From Methanocaldococcaceae archaeon (GTDB lineage Archaea; AGJL01; Methanococci; Methanococcales; Methanocaldococcaceae): 13,507 nucleotides of DNA. The stretch is taken from assembly GCA_027023665.1 (NCBI GenBank), contig JALVUY010000085.1:1-13507 (forward strand), given 5' to 3'. Numbering within the stretch: position 1 is the first letter of the stretch; each line of letters opens with the position of its first letter. The notes under the pieces were generated by a model. The model saw nothing but the letters and a program-made list of their open reading frames with translations. It made no database searches and was not told the DNA's origin. A program made the position numbers and the translations under genes. Positions 1-6,579 of the stretch are shown here, in pieces.

Positions 1-16
1 TAATTATTACAATCAT

Positions 17-712
17 TTACAACTTTTTTATCATTCTTAGCCAATCTTTAACCACTTCTTTTTCTTCAAATCCTAATTTTTTGTAAAATTCTCTTGCATT
101 TTTATTTTCTACCCCAACCCATAGTTCAACTAAATCTTTTCCTCTTTTTTTAGCATATTCTATTGCCTTGTTCATTAACAATTTACCTATTCCTCTACCT
201 CTGTAATCTGGATCTACAAATATCTCGTGGATTTCAGCCACATCTCTTTTCTCTATATTACTAATCCAATTACAATCACAACCTATAAATCCAACTGGTT
301 TATTGTTAATTTCACAGACAAAAAATCCATCCTTATCTCTTTTCATTAACCACTTAAAATACCACTTGGCCCATCTTCTTGTCTTATAATAGTATTTATC
401 AAAACCTCTATATGCTTTAAAGTACAAATTAAGAAAGTTTTCCAAATCATCCTTAGTTACATTTCTTATTACAAATTTTTCATCTTTATCCTTTTTTGTT
501 AAATCATAAGTTTTTATACTGGCATCTAAACATCTAAAAAAATCATCTAAAATTGACTTTAAAGAACCTATAGAGCGTGTTTTAACATATAATATTGGCT
601 CTTTTTCACATTGTAATTTAATCGTAATATCATCTTTAATATAGTTATCAACCTCTAAACTTTTACAAACTTCTTTTGGAATGTCTAATTTAAGTTTTAA
701 ATTGACCCTCAT
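17..712 (-). CDS. GNAT N-acetyltransferase with N-terminal Pcc1-like domain
   Basis: This 231-residue protein has two parts. Residues about 79-231 are a GNAT acetyl-CoA-dependent acetyltransferase of the RimI type. The acetyl-CoA loop RGRGIG lies at 171-176, followed by the conserved stretch ENKNAREFYKKLGF at 202-215. Residues about 1-75 resemble the KEOPS subunit Pcc1: a beta-rich start, SLEVDN at 18-23, then SIGSLKSILDDFFRCLDA at 47-64, which fits the Pcc1 'S-L-(R/K)-(A/S)-x-(L/I)-(N/D)-D' helix. The start ATG is preceded on the minus strand by a GTGAGATT ribosome site. The gene lies just downstream of two tRNA genes on the same strand but appears to have its own TATA box near 757-767. The GNAT assignment is firm. 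The Pcc1 assignment rests on pattern recognition only. The substrate, a protein N-terminus or something else, cannot be read from the sequence. It is probably the counterpart of M. jannaschii MJ1207. Confidence 0.88.
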   Translation of the reverse strand: MRVNLKLKLDIPKEVCKSLEVDNYIKDDITIKLQCEKEPILYVKTRSIGSLKSILDDFFRCLDASIKTYDLTKKDKDEKFVIRNVTKDDLENFLNLYFKAYRGFDKYYYKTRRWAKWYFKWLMKRDKDGFFVCEINNKPVGFIGCDCNWISNIEKRDVAEIHEIFVDPDYRGRGIGKLLMNKAIEYAKKRGKDLVELWVGVENKNAREFYKKLGFEEKEVVKDWLRMIKKL

Positions 713-756
713 AATCTCACAAAGAATTAAAAAAGTTAATTTGTTAATTTAATTCT

Positions 757-767
757 ATAAATATATT
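757..767 (-). promoter_or_regulatory. Putative TATA box for the acetyltransferase gene
   Basis: Read on the minus strand, the sequence CAATATATTTATA covers this site. It lies about 45-55 bases before the ATG at 712, which leaves room for a transcription start about 25 bases downstream and a short leader with the ribosome site. The whole region is A+T-rich, so a chance match is possible. Confidence 0.4.
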
Positions 768-770
768 GTT

Positions 771-783
771 CAAAAATAAAAAA
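771..783 (-). terminator. Oligo-T terminator after the tRNA-Gly pair
   Basis: Immediately after the CCA end of the first tRNA, the minus strand reads TTTTTTATTTTTG. Runs of T directly after a stable RNA gene are the usual archaeal termination signal. It would separate the tRNA transcript from the acetyltransferase gene. Confidence 0.55.
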
Positions 784-859
784 TGGTGCGCCGGCCGGGA
801 TTTGAACCCGGGTTGCTGGCTTGGAAGGCCAGAGTGATACCAGGCTACACCACCGGCGC
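784..859 (-). tRNA. tRNA-Gly (anticodon TCC)
   Basis: A complete cloverleaf of 76 bases can be read on the minus strand. The acceptor arm is GCGCCGG paired with CCGGCGC, followed by discriminator A and an encoded CCA (784-786). The anticodon stem is CTGGC/GCCAG with loop CTTCCAA, giving anticodon TCC, which reads GGA and possibly other GGN codons. The T-arm is CCGGG-TTCAAAT-CCCGG. All stems are perfectly paired and G+C-rich, as expected for a hyperthermophile. No intron is present. It is the second gene of a tandem glycine pair, 24 bases after the first. Confidence 0.97.
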
Positions 860-883
860 TTATTAGTAGCCACTCAAATTCAG

Positions 884-959
884 TGGTGCGGCCTCCGGGA
901 TTTGAACCCGGGGTCCGGGCGTGGCAGGCCCGTGTGTTACCAGGCTACACCAAGGCCGC
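884..959 (-). tRNA. tRNA-Gly (anticodon GCC)
   Basis: A complete 76-base cloverleaf on the minus strand. The acceptor GCGGCCT pairs perfectly with AGGCCGC, followed by discriminator A and an encoded CCA (884-886). The anticodon stem CGGGC/GCCCG holds loop CTGCCAC, giving anticodon GCC, which reads GGC and GGT. The T-arm is CCGGG-TTCAAAT-CCCGG. It is upstream of the TCC isoacceptor and probably co-transcribed with it from the TATA box near 1002-1010. The 5' leader forms a palindrome with the first bases of the tRNA (956-971), described under findings. Confidence 0.97.
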
Positions 960-1001
960 TCATTTGAGCGGTTGTAAGCAAGAATAACATACGCAGAACT
1001 A

Positions 1002-1017
1002 CTATATATACTTTTCG
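1002..1017 (-). promoter_or_regulatory. Promoter (BRE and TATA box) of the tRNA-Gly pair
   Basis: On the minus strand the sequence CGAAAAGTATATATAG combines a purine-rich BRE (CGAAAAG, 1011-1017) with a TATA element (about 1002-1010). The predicted transcription start, about 25 bases downstream, falls near 978-985, in TTGCTTACAA, about 20 bases before the mature 5' end at 959. This is the best-looking stable-RNA promoter in the window. Confidence 0.65.
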
Positions 1018-1262
1018 GTCATAAGATTGAAATATATAAAAATTTTTGGAGATAAAATGTAACCAAACTAATATTAAAATATTTTTAGTCGTTTATTAGC
1101 ATAATAGACTATAATAGTGTCCTAAAACATCTTATAAAACTTATTTAATTTTCTTAAATTTAGTAACACTTATACACATAAAAATAATTTTTTATACTTT
1201 GATTTGTTTTATTAATATCATTGAGAGATTACTATTCATTGGTGAGATTCAAAATTATTACT
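1018..1262. other. A+T-rich divergent intergenic region
   Basis: Together with the tRNA leader this makes about 300 bases without a gene. It separates the leftward tRNA promoter from the rightward dnaG gene. I see no convincing open reading frame, no C/D-box RNA and no strong hairpin. A possible dnaG TATA box is TTTATACTT around 1190-1198. A second GGTGAG at 1241-1246 resembles a ribosome site but is not followed by a usable start codon. Confidence 0.5.
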
Positions 1263-1272
1263 GGTGATGATT

Positions 1273-2529
1273 ATGAATAATTTGGGGACTACTAAGTATA
1301 TAATTCATGCTGAACTTATTGCTGATGGTTATGTTGAGAAACATGACGTTATTGGAGCAATATTTGGACAAACAGAGGGACTTTTAGGAGATGAATTAGA
1401 TTTAAAAGAATTACAAAAGTCTGGGAGAATAGGAAGGATTGATGTGGAATTAACTAATATAAATGGAAAGTCTATTGCTAAAATTACTGTTCCTTCAAGT
1501 TTAGATAGAATAGAAACTTCTATACTGGCAGCTACCTTGGAGACAATAGATAGAGTTGGTCCCTGTGTGGCAAATGTTAGAATAGTAGAGATTGAAGATG
1601 TTAGAAAGAAAAAGAGAGAATATATTGTTAGAAGAGCTAAGGATATACTTAAACAGTTAATGAGTAATATAGATATAAATACAATAGTTGAGGAGGTTAA
1701 AGAAAGTGTAAGGATGGGAGAAATTATTGAATATGGTCCTGAAAAACTACCTGCTGGGCCAGCAGTTGATATATCTGACGATATTATCGTAGTTGAAGGA
1801 AGAGCGGATGTTTTAAATTTATTAAGATGTGGTTTTAAAAATGTCATAGCGGTTGAGGGAACATCAGTTCCTAAAACCATAATAGAACTTAGTAAGAAAA
1901 AGATAGTAACTGTTTTCACTGATGGAGATAGAGGAGGAGAACTTATTTTAAAAGAATTACTACAAGTTTGTGATGTTGATTTTATAGCAAGAGCTCCCCC
2001 TGGAAGAGAAGTTGAAGAACTTTCTAAAAAGGAGATAATAAAATGTCTAAGAAGCAAAATACCAGTAGAACATTTTTTAACCCAACAAGTATGTAGTGAG
2101 AAAAATAAGGATAAACTTGAATATGAAAAATTTTTATATGTTGCTGAAAATAATAACAATAATATCAATGTTAGTATTACCAGTGCACAATCAACAGTAA
2201 AAACAGAAGAAGATTCTGATATAGAAAAATATCCACAAACATTAAAACTTATAAAATATAAAAAATATTATGAGAAATTTATTAATTTAAAAGATTCTGA
2301 AGTTTTAGTAATTTATAATGGTGAAGAGAAAGTTGTAAATCTTAATGAATTGATATCTAATATATCTCACTATGACCTATTTGATGCCATTATAATTAAA
2401 GGGACTGTTAATCAAAAGTTAGTAGATATTTTATATGAAAAGACTAACTTAATTTTTTGTAATGATGCCAAAATAATAAAAAAGCCAGCAAACTTGAGAA
2501 TTATCTCTTTTGGTGATTTAAATGCATAA
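1273..2529 (+). CDS. dnaG: Archaeal DnaG-type primase
   Basis: The protein has 418 residues if it starts at ATG 1273. That start sits four bases after a GGTGAT ribosome site (1263-1268); GTG 1264 and ATG 1267 overlap that site and are less likely. The central TOPRIM domain spans about 170-245. It shows VEGRADV at 174-180, with catalytic Glu175, and the metal-binding DGDRGG at 217-222. The N-terminal ~165 residues ([20 protein letters not shown] and onward) are the domain conserved in archaeal DnaG. After the TOPRIM domain comes an Asn/Ser/Thr-rich linker (about 292-318), then a C-terminal domain with [10 protein letters not shown], typical of the archaeal family. Archaeal DnaG is a TOPRIM primase and is also known as a component of the archaeal exosome, so its main role here could be RNA-related. 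It heads an apparent operon with the UPF0058 gene and hisG. Confidence 0.96.
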   Translation: MNNLGTTKYIIHAELIADGYVEKHDVIGAIFGQTEGLLGDELDLKELQKSGRIGRIDVELTNINGKSIAKITVPSSLDRIETSILAATLETIDRVGPCVANVRIVEIEDVRKKKREYIVRRAKDILKQLMSNIDINTIVEEVKESVRMGEIIEYGPEKLPAGPAVDISDDIIVVEGRADVLNLLRCGFKNVIAVEGTSVPKTIIELSKKKIVTVFTDGDRGGELILKELLQVCDVDFIARAPPGREVEELSKKEIIKCLRSKIPVEHFLTQQVCSEKNKDKLEYEKFLYVAENNNNNINVSITSAQSTVKTEEDSDIEKYPQTLKLIKYKKYYEKFINLKDSEVLVIYNGEEKVVNLNELISNISHYDLFDAIIIKGTVNQKLVDILYEKTNLIFCNDAKIIKKPANLRIISFGDLNA

Positions 2530-2839
2530 AGATGAACTTATTCAGTTACATCAACTACTTGTTTATTTAAGAAAATACATTGAAAAAAAATATAGCTGTA
2601 GTAATGATGAATTTAAAGAGTATGATGACTTAAATATATATCCCCATCACATTCATAGAACCAAGGCTGAGCATATATATGCGATATTTTTACTTTCAAC
2701 CATTATAGCAAAGGTATTATCTGACAATGGGAAAATACCAAGAAGTGTCTCAAATCTACTTAGAGCAAGTGGAGAAGAAATAAAAAAAGAAATCCAAAGA
2801 AAAAGATTAAAAATAAAAAATAAGTTAAAAAAAAGATAA
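2522..2839 (+). CDS. UPF0058 family protein, function unknown
   Basis: A basic 105-residue protein that I recognise as the small archaeal UPF0058 family (M. jannaschii MJ1205 type). The N-terminus is [21 protein letters not shown], followed by the conserved [15 protein letters not shown] at about residues 42-56. It appears all-helical, and the last ~20 residues are strongly Lys/Arg-rich ([12 protein letters not shown]). That suggests nucleic acid or ribosome contact but does not prove it. The ATG overlaps the end of dnaG by 8 bases. Its ribosome site GGTGAT (2512-2517) lies inside the last dnaG codons, so translation of the two is probably coupled. No enzymatic motif is visible. Confidence 0.88.
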   Translation: MHKDELIQLHQLLVYLRKYIEKKYSCSNDEFKEYDDLNIYPHHIHRTKAEHIYAIFLLSTIIAKVLSDNGKIPRSVSNLLRASGEEIKKEIQRKRLKIKNKLKKR

Positions 2840-2858
2840 AATCTTCATATGTGATAAA

Positions 2859-3725
2859 ATGATAATGTTTGCTTTACCAAATAAGGGAAGGATTTCAGAA
2901 CCAGTTATGAAGGTCTTAGAAAAGGCAGGTTTAAAAATTACTGTTCAAGGTAGAAGTTTATTTGCAAATACAGTAGATGAGGATATTAAAGTAATGTTTG
3001 CAAGAGCAAGAGATATTCCAGAATTCGTTGCTGACGGCGTTGCTGATGTTGGTGTTACTGGATATGACTTAGTCTTAGAGAGAAATGTAGAAGATAAGGT
3101 TGAGTTTTTATTAGATTTTGGTTTTGGATTTGCAAAATTAGTTTTAGCCGCTCCAGAAGACTCAAATATTAATAGTGTTGATGATATAAAGGATGGAATG
3201 AGAGTGGCAACAGAATTTCCAAATTTAACAAGAAAATTTTTTGAAAAATTAAATAAAAAAGTTGAAATTATTGAACTTAGTGGAGCCACAGAGATAGCCC
3301 CATTTATAGGAGTAGCGGATATAATAAGTGATTTAACATCTACAGGAACCACATTAAAGTTAAATAGATTAAAGGTTATTGAAGAAATTGTATCATCAAC
3401 TACAAGGTTAATAGCAAATAAAAATAGTCTAAAAGATAAAGAAAAGAGAGATAAAATAAATAAAATTGTATTAGCGATAAAAAGTGCATTATTTGCAGAG
3501 ACTAAGAGATTAATTATGATGAACGCTCCTAAGGATAAAGTTGAAGAAATAAAAAAGTTAATTCCTGGAATGAGTGGCCCTACAGTGGCGAAGGTTTTAT
3601 CTGACGATAATATGGTGGCTATTCACGCAGTTGTTAATGAAGATGAAATATTTAATTTAGTTCCTAAACTTAACGCCTTAGGAGCAAGAGATATATTAAT
3701 AGTGCCAATTGAAAGAATTTTATAA
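2859..3725 (+). CDS. hisG: ATP phosphoribosyltransferase, long form
   Basis: This enzyme catalyses the first step of histidine biosynthesis, joining ATP and PRPP to make phosphoribosyl-ATP. At 288 residues it is the long, homohexameric form that carries its own regulatory domain and needs no HisZ. Visible features are the N-terminal [12 protein letters not shown] (5-16), [10 protein letters not shown] (61-70), the SGATEIAPF stretch (141-149) and the PRPP loop [13 protein letters not shown] (153-165). Residues about 212-288 form the C-terminal ACT-like domain that in this family binds histidine for feedback inhibition. The start ATG 2859 follows a GTGAT ribosome site (2851-2855). ATG 2865 is a less likely alternative. 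The gene follows the UPF0058 gene after 19 bases and seems to be the last gene of the dnaG operon. No other his genes are present. Confidence 0.97.
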   Translation: MIMFALPNKGRISEPVMKVLEKAGLKITVQGRSLFANTVDEDIKVMFARARDIPEFVADGVADVGVTGYDLVLERNVEDKVEFLLDFGFGFAKLVLAAPEDSNINSVDDIKDGMRVATEFPNLTRKFFEKLNKKVEIIELSGATEIAPFIGVADIISDLTSTGTTLKLNRLKVIEEIVSSTTRLIANKNSLKDKEKRDKINKIVLAIKSALFAETKRLIMMNAPKDKVEEIKKLIPGMSGPTVAKVLSDDNMVAIHAVVNEDEIFNLVPKLNALGARDILIVPIERIL

Positions 3726-3735
3726 ATCCAAAAGT

Positions 3736-3743
3736 TTTATATA
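3736..3743 (+). promoter_or_regulatory. TATA box of the L7Ae gene
   Basis: The sequence AAAG-TTTTATATAC (3731-3744) matches the methanogen box-A consensus TTTATATA with a purine-rich BRE in front. It lies 10 bases after the hisG stop codon. The expected transcript start is near 3765, which gives a leader of about 50 bases before ATG 3816. It shows that L7Ae is transcribed separately from hisG. Confidence 0.6.
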
Positions 3744-3766
3744 CTAAAAATAATTAAGTTGTTATA

Positions 3767-3808
3767 CCTTCTTAACCAATGACTGAAAAATAAAAAGATG
3801 AAGGAGGT
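3767..3808 (+). promoter_or_regulatory. L7Ae mRNA leader with possible K-loop and anti-SD
   Basis: The leader holds CTGA at 3783-3786 and AAGATGA at 3795-3801, separated by eight A/T bases. These resemble box D' and box C', which together form the K-loop bound by L7Ae. The motif ends directly at the Shine-Dalgarno sequence AAGGAGGT (3801-3808). In addition CCTTCTT (3767-3773) can pair with AAGGAGG (3801-3807) with one G-U pair, hiding the ribosome site. Regulation by these elements is an inference. Confidence 0.4.
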
Positions 3809-3815
3809 CGAAAAT

Positions 3816-4169
3816 ATGGCAGTTTATGTAAAGTTTAAAGTTCCAGAAGAAATTCAAAAAGAATTATTAGACGCTGTAGCAAAAGCTCAAAAAATCAAAA
3901 AAGGAGCAAATGAAGTAACTAAAGCTGTAGAGAGAGGAATTGCAAAATTAGTTATAATCGCTGAAGATGTTAAACCAGAAGAAGTTGTTGCTCATTTACC
4001 ATACTTATGTGAAGAAAAAGGAATTCCTTATGCTTATGTAGCATCAAAACAAGATTTAGGTAAAGCTGCTGGATTGGAAGTTGCAGCTTCGTCAGTGGCT
4101 ATTATCAACGAAGGAGATCCAGAAGAATTTAAAGCGCTAATTGAAAAAATAAATGCTTTAAAACAATAA
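3816..4169 (+). CDS. rpl7ae: Ribosomal protein L7Ae, kink-turn binding
   Basis: L7Ae is a component of the large ribosomal subunit. In archaea it also binds kink-turns and K-loops in box C/D and H/ACA guide RNPs and in RNase P. The 117-residue product starts at ATG 3816, seven bases after a strong GGAGGT site (3803-3808). The upstream ATG at 3798 overlaps the ribosome site and the K-loop-like motif and is rejected as the start. Kink-turn contacts are visible in [14 protein letters not shown] (28-41), with Gly30, Asn32, Glu33 and Lys36. Leu87-Glu88-Val89 sits in the loop-9 position that in archaeal L7Ae allows K-loop recognition. The gene has its own promoter after hisG and an inverted-repeat terminator before S28e. 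Confidence 0.97.
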   Translation: MAVYVKFKVPEEIQKELLDAVAKAQKIKKGANEVTKAVERGIAKLVIIAEDVKPEEVVAHLPYLCEEKGIPYAYVASKQDLGKAAGLEVAASSVAIINEGDPEEFKALIEKINALKQ

Positions 4170-4195
4170 AAACACGATGATATAAAGTTAAAAAA

Positions 4196-4225
4196 ATAAA
4201 AAAGTATGAATTATCACTTTTTTAT
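4196..4225 (+). terminator. Inverted repeat and T-run after L7Ae
   Basis: A perfect 10-base inverted repeat (ATAAAAAAGT / ACTTTTTTAT, 4196-4205 and 4216-4225) with a 10-base loop lies 26 bases after the L7Ae stop codon. It contains a run of six T, and a second T-run follows at about 4229-4234. An archaeal terminator is the simplest reading. The stem is nearly all A-T and may be weak at high temperature, in which case the T-runs would matter more. Confidence 0.5.
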
Positions 4226-4310
4226 AGATTTTTTATATTAAACCTTTAAATTTTCTTTTAAGATATAAATATACTAACATTGCAAAAATTTTTATTATTA
4301 GGTGATGAGG

Positions 4311-4538
4311 ATGGAAGACGAATTTGTATATAAAGAGGCAGTAGCAGCTGAAGTTATTGAAGTAATTGGTAGAACAGGAGTTACTGGAGGGATTATCCAA
4401 GTTAGATGTAAAATTTTAGGTGGAAAAGACGCTGGTAGAGTTTTAGTTAGAAACGTTAAAGGTCCTGTAAAAGTAGGAGATATAATTATGTTAAGAGAAA
4501 CAGAAAGAGAAGCAAGACCATTAGACAGAAAAAGATAA
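4311..4538 (+). CDS. rps28e: Ribosomal protein S28e
   Basis: A small OB-fold protein of the 30S subunit found only in archaea and eukaryotes. The product has 75 residues from ATG 4311, four bases after the GGTGAT ribosome site (4301-4306). Upstream GTG and ATG codons at 4302 and 4305 overlap that site and are unlikely starts. Family hallmarks are the [24 protein letters not shown] strand region, [11 protein letters not shown] in the middle, and the C-terminal [11 protein letters not shown]. It is followed after 33 bases by L24e, and the two are probably co-transcribed. A TATA-like stretch GATATAAATATA (about 4262-4273) or TTTAAATT (about 4245-4252) could serve as promoter; I cannot choose between them. 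Confidence 0.96.
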   Translation: MEDEFVYKEAVAAEVIEVIGRTGVTGGIIQVRCKILGGKDAGRVLVRNVKGPVKVGDIIMLRETEREARPLDRKR

Positions 4539-4571
4539 AACATTAAAAAATTAATTTTAAGGTGAAGAACT

Positions 4572-4787
4572 ATGCCAGAGTGGAGAGTTTGCAGTTTCTG
4601 TGGATATGAAATTGAGCCTGGAAAAGGAAAAATGGTTGTAGAGAAAGATGGAACAGTATTATATTTCTGCTCATCAAAGTGTGAAAAAAGTTATAGAATG
4701 GGAAGAAACCCAAGAAAATTAAAGTGGACTAAAGTATATCAAGATATGAAAGCAGAGTTAAAGAGAGCTCAAGAGGCTAAAGAATAA
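4572..4787 (+). CDS. rpl24e: Ribosomal protein L24e, zinc-binding
   Basis: A 71-residue protein of the 50S subunit. Its zinc ribbon uses Cys7 and Cys10 (CSFC) and Cys33 and Cys37 (CSSKC), the C-X2-C...C-X3-C pattern of the family. The conserved IEPGKGKM lies at 14-21, and the basic [14 protein letters not shown] follows the second cysteine pair. The GGTGA ribosome site is at 4561-4565. The gene forms the usual archaeal pair with S28e. A T-rich stretch after the stop (about 4787-4810) probably ends the transcript. Confidence 0.97.
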   Translation: MPEWRVCSFCGYEIEPGKGKMVVEKDGTVLYFCSSKCEKSYRMGRNPRKLKWTKVYQDMKAELKRAQEAKE

Positions 4788-4909
4788 ATTTTCTTCTATT
4801 TTACTTTTAATTAATTTAAGTTAAGATATTATTCTTTGTTTTATTTTGTTGATTTTGTTAATTTTTATTTAGTTATTCTTTATAATAACAAAAAATAATA
4901 TTTATTATT

Positions 4910-4915
4910 GGTGAT
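4910..4915 (+). promoter_or_regulatory. Ribosome site that sets the methyltransferase start
   Basis: GGTGAT lies four bases before TTG 4920. The same spacing is seen before dnaG and S28e, which supports TTG 4920 over the overlapping upstream TTG 4908. Confidence 0.7.
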
Positions 4916-4919
4916 AAGG

Positions 4920-6005
4920 TTGAAATTTATAGACTTATTTTGTGGATGTGGGGGATTTTCGAGAGGTTTTGTAGAGGAAGGTTTTGAACCATTAGTGGCT
5001 ATTGAGTTAAATGAAGATGCTGCCTTTTCCTATGCATTAAACTTTAATGGAGAGATATATGAAAAAGTTAGAGATGGAGAATATAGATTAAAGGAATTAA
5101 AAGGTTATGTAGGAAGTTACCCATTCAAATTTCCTTTTGAAGAGGAAGACATAAAGTGGTTAAGAAGATTGGGAACATTAAACGAAAAAACTGAAAAATT
5201 AAATCCAGTAGTTATTAACGATGACATTAAAGAAATACATTCCATAGATATAAAAAAATTCTGTAAAAATAAAAAAGTAGATGTTATTATTGGAGGACCT
5301 CCCTGTGAAGGATATACAGGGGCTAATCCAAAGAGAGAAAAAAATCCCTATGATAGATTGTATAAAGATGAAACTGGAAGGTTAGTTTTAGAGTTTATAA
5401 GAATCGTTGGAGATTTACAACCAAAAATATTTGTTATGGAAAATGTTCCTGGAATTAAAGAAGTTAGAGGAGAAATAATAAAGGAGTTTAGAGACATTGG
5501 CTATGAGAATGTATATTTCAATATCTTAAAAGCTGAAGATTATGGAAATCCATCTGTCAGAAGAAGAGTTTTCGTATCAAATATAGAAATTAATCCTGAA
5601 AAGAAAGAACCAGTTCCCGTTATTGAGGCTATAGGAGATTTAATGTATAAAGGTAGAGATGTTCCTAATCACGAATTTGCAGCTTTACCAGCAAGGTTTA
5701 GAAAGAGAGTTCACAAGTTAAGTTGGGGAGATGCTTTTATATATTTCAAAGGGGCTAATAGAAGGTTAGGTAATTATATAAGATTGCATCCTCTTAAATT
5801 ATCTGAAACTGTTATGGGTAAGAGATTTTTTATACATCCTTATGAAGATAGATTATTAACACCAAGAGAACAAGCGAGATTAATGAGTTATCCTGACTAT
5901 CATCTATTTGCTGGAGGTATAAGAAGTTGCTATAATCAGATTGGAGAGAGTGTTCCTGTAGCTTTGAGTAGAGCAATTGCCCAAGTAGTTAAGGAAAATT
6001 TATAA
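4920..6005 (+). CDS. DNA (cytosine-5-)-methyltransferase
   Basis: The enzyme transfers a methyl group from S-adenosylmethionine to C5 of cytosine in DNA. With the TTG start at 4920 it has 361 residues. Motifs appear in standard order: motif I FIDLFCGCGGFSRGF (3-17), motif IV GGPPCEGY (125-132) with catalytic Cys129, motif VI ENVPG (174-178), motif VIII RRRVF (214-218) and motif X QIGESVPVALS (340-350). The target-recognition region between motifs VIII and IX is short, as in single-specificity enzymes. About 55 residues (roughly 44-98) sit between the adenine-binding AIELNEDAAFSY and VVINDDI, longer than in the compact HhaI-type enzymes. No restriction endonuclease gene is next to it, so it may be a solitary methylase or a remnant of a restriction-modification system. 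Its recognition site cannot be deduced here. Confidence 0.95.
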   Translation: MKFIDLFCGCGGFSRGFVEEGFEPLVAIELNEDAAFSYALNFNGEIYEKVRDGEYRLKELKGYVGSYPFKFPFEEEDIKWLRRLGTLNEKTEKLNPVVINDDIKEIHSIDIKKFCKNKKVDVIIGGPPCEGYTGANPKREKNPYDRLYKDETGRLVLEFIRIVGDLQPKIFVMENVPGIKEVRGEIIKEFRDIGYENVYFNILKAEDYGNPSVRRRVFVSNIEINPEKKEPVPVIEAIGDLMYKGRDVPNHEFAALPARFRKRVHKLSWGDAFIYFKGANRRLGNYIRLHPLKLSETVMGKRFFIHPYEDRLLTPREQARLMSYPDYHLFAGGIRSCYNQIGESVPVALSRAIAQVVKENL

Positions 6006-6093
6006 ATAAAGTAATAAAAATAAATTATCAAAAAACATATAGAAAATTAAAAGAACAAAATAAAAAATAATTAAAAATTAACTGGGTGAAAAA

Positions 6094-6525
6094 ATGTTTA
6101 TCTGCTTACATAATACATACAGTGCTAAGCAAGTAGAGGAGTTTGGTAGAATAGCCTATGGGTTTGACATAAATACAATAGTTATAACAAAGGCTACTGC
6201 TTCAGCGGCACAAAGTGGAGTTCCTACATTGCACAAGATGGCATATAAATTAGGTAAAAATGTTTTATTCTTTGAGGAGTTGGATGACGCTATAGAAGTT
6301 TTAAGACCAGAAAAAGTATTTTTAATAGGAAATAAAAATATTTGTGAAGAAAAACTAAATTTTGACGAAGTTGGAAAAAATGATTTAATTGTTTTTTGTG
6401 GAGCATCAACAGGATTTACACAGTTAGAATTAGAGAAGGGTTTAGGAAGATACATTGTAGAAAATGAAATTGGAGCATTGGGGAATTTATCAATCTTTTT
6501 ATATGAAATGAGTAAAAGACTTTAA
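6094..6525 (+). CDS. SPOUT-like small archaeal protein (DUF2122 / 'RecB-family nuclease')
   Basis: A 143-residue protein that I recognise as the archaeal family usually labelled 'RecB-family nuclease' (DUF2122, COG4080). I see no RecB nuclease motif such as GxxD...DxK. Instead the layout resembles a trefoil-knot (SPOUT) methyltransferase: a Rossmann-like start with alternating strands and helices, VFLIGNK at 75-81, LIVFCGASTGF at 98-108, and a C-terminal EIGALGNLSIFLYEM at 125-139 that parallels the SpoU motif 'SLNVSVAxAILLYE'. An RNA methyltransferase-like role is therefore plausible but unproven. The start ATG has GGGTGA at 6084-6089. It follows the DNA methyltransferase after 88 bases on the same strand and faces the DHH gene convergently. 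Confidence 0.8.
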   Translation: MFICLHNTYSAKQVEEFGRIAYGFDINTIVITKATASAAQSGVPTLHKMAYKLGKNVLFFEELDDAIEVLRPEKVFLIGNKNICEEKLNFDEVGKNDLIVFCGASTGFTQLELEKGLGRYIVENEIGALGNLSIFLYEMSKRL

Positions 6526-6559
6526 AAACTGAATATTCAATTAAATCAATAAATAGAGC

Positions 6560-6578
6560 TAAATAAAAAAGTTTTTAA
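6560..6578. terminator. Bidirectional T-rich terminator between convergent genes
   Basis: The 54-base gap between the two convergent genes contains AAATAAAAAAGTTTTTAATT. Read rightward it ends the small SPOUT-like gene with GTTTTTAATT. Read leftward it gives TTTTTTATTT for the DHH gene. Both fit archaeal oligo-T termination. Confidence 0.4.
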
Positions 6579-6579
6579 T

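Noticed and set aside
1241..1269. Two GGTGA motifs suggesting a small gene or C/D-box RNA before dnaG
   Set aside because: The first motif is not followed by a start codon at a usable distance, and the GTGATGA of the second is the dnaG ribosome site. No matching CTGA box or closing stem was found.
1329..2168. Long minus-strand open frame inside dnaG (about 279 codons)
   Set aside because: It is the reverse shadow of a clearly conserved gene. Its Ser/Thr/Ile/Leu-rich translation has no recognisable domain, and no ribosome site precedes it.
3798..3815. Upstream in-frame ATG that would extend L7Ae by six residues
   Set aside because: The extension covers the GGAGGT ribosome site itself, and the known family begins MAVYVKF. 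The ATG is better explained as part of the leader motif.
4788..4909. Possible small gene or RNA between L24e and the methyltransferase
   Set aside because: The stretch is almost pure A/T, with no open frame above about 20 codons and no G+C-rich structured segment of the kind stable RNAs show in this type of genome.
4908..4919. Upstream TTG/GTG start for the methyltransferase
   Set aside because: These codons overlap the GGTGAT ribosome site. TTG 4920 has the spacing seen for other genes here and places motif I at residue 3, normal for the family.
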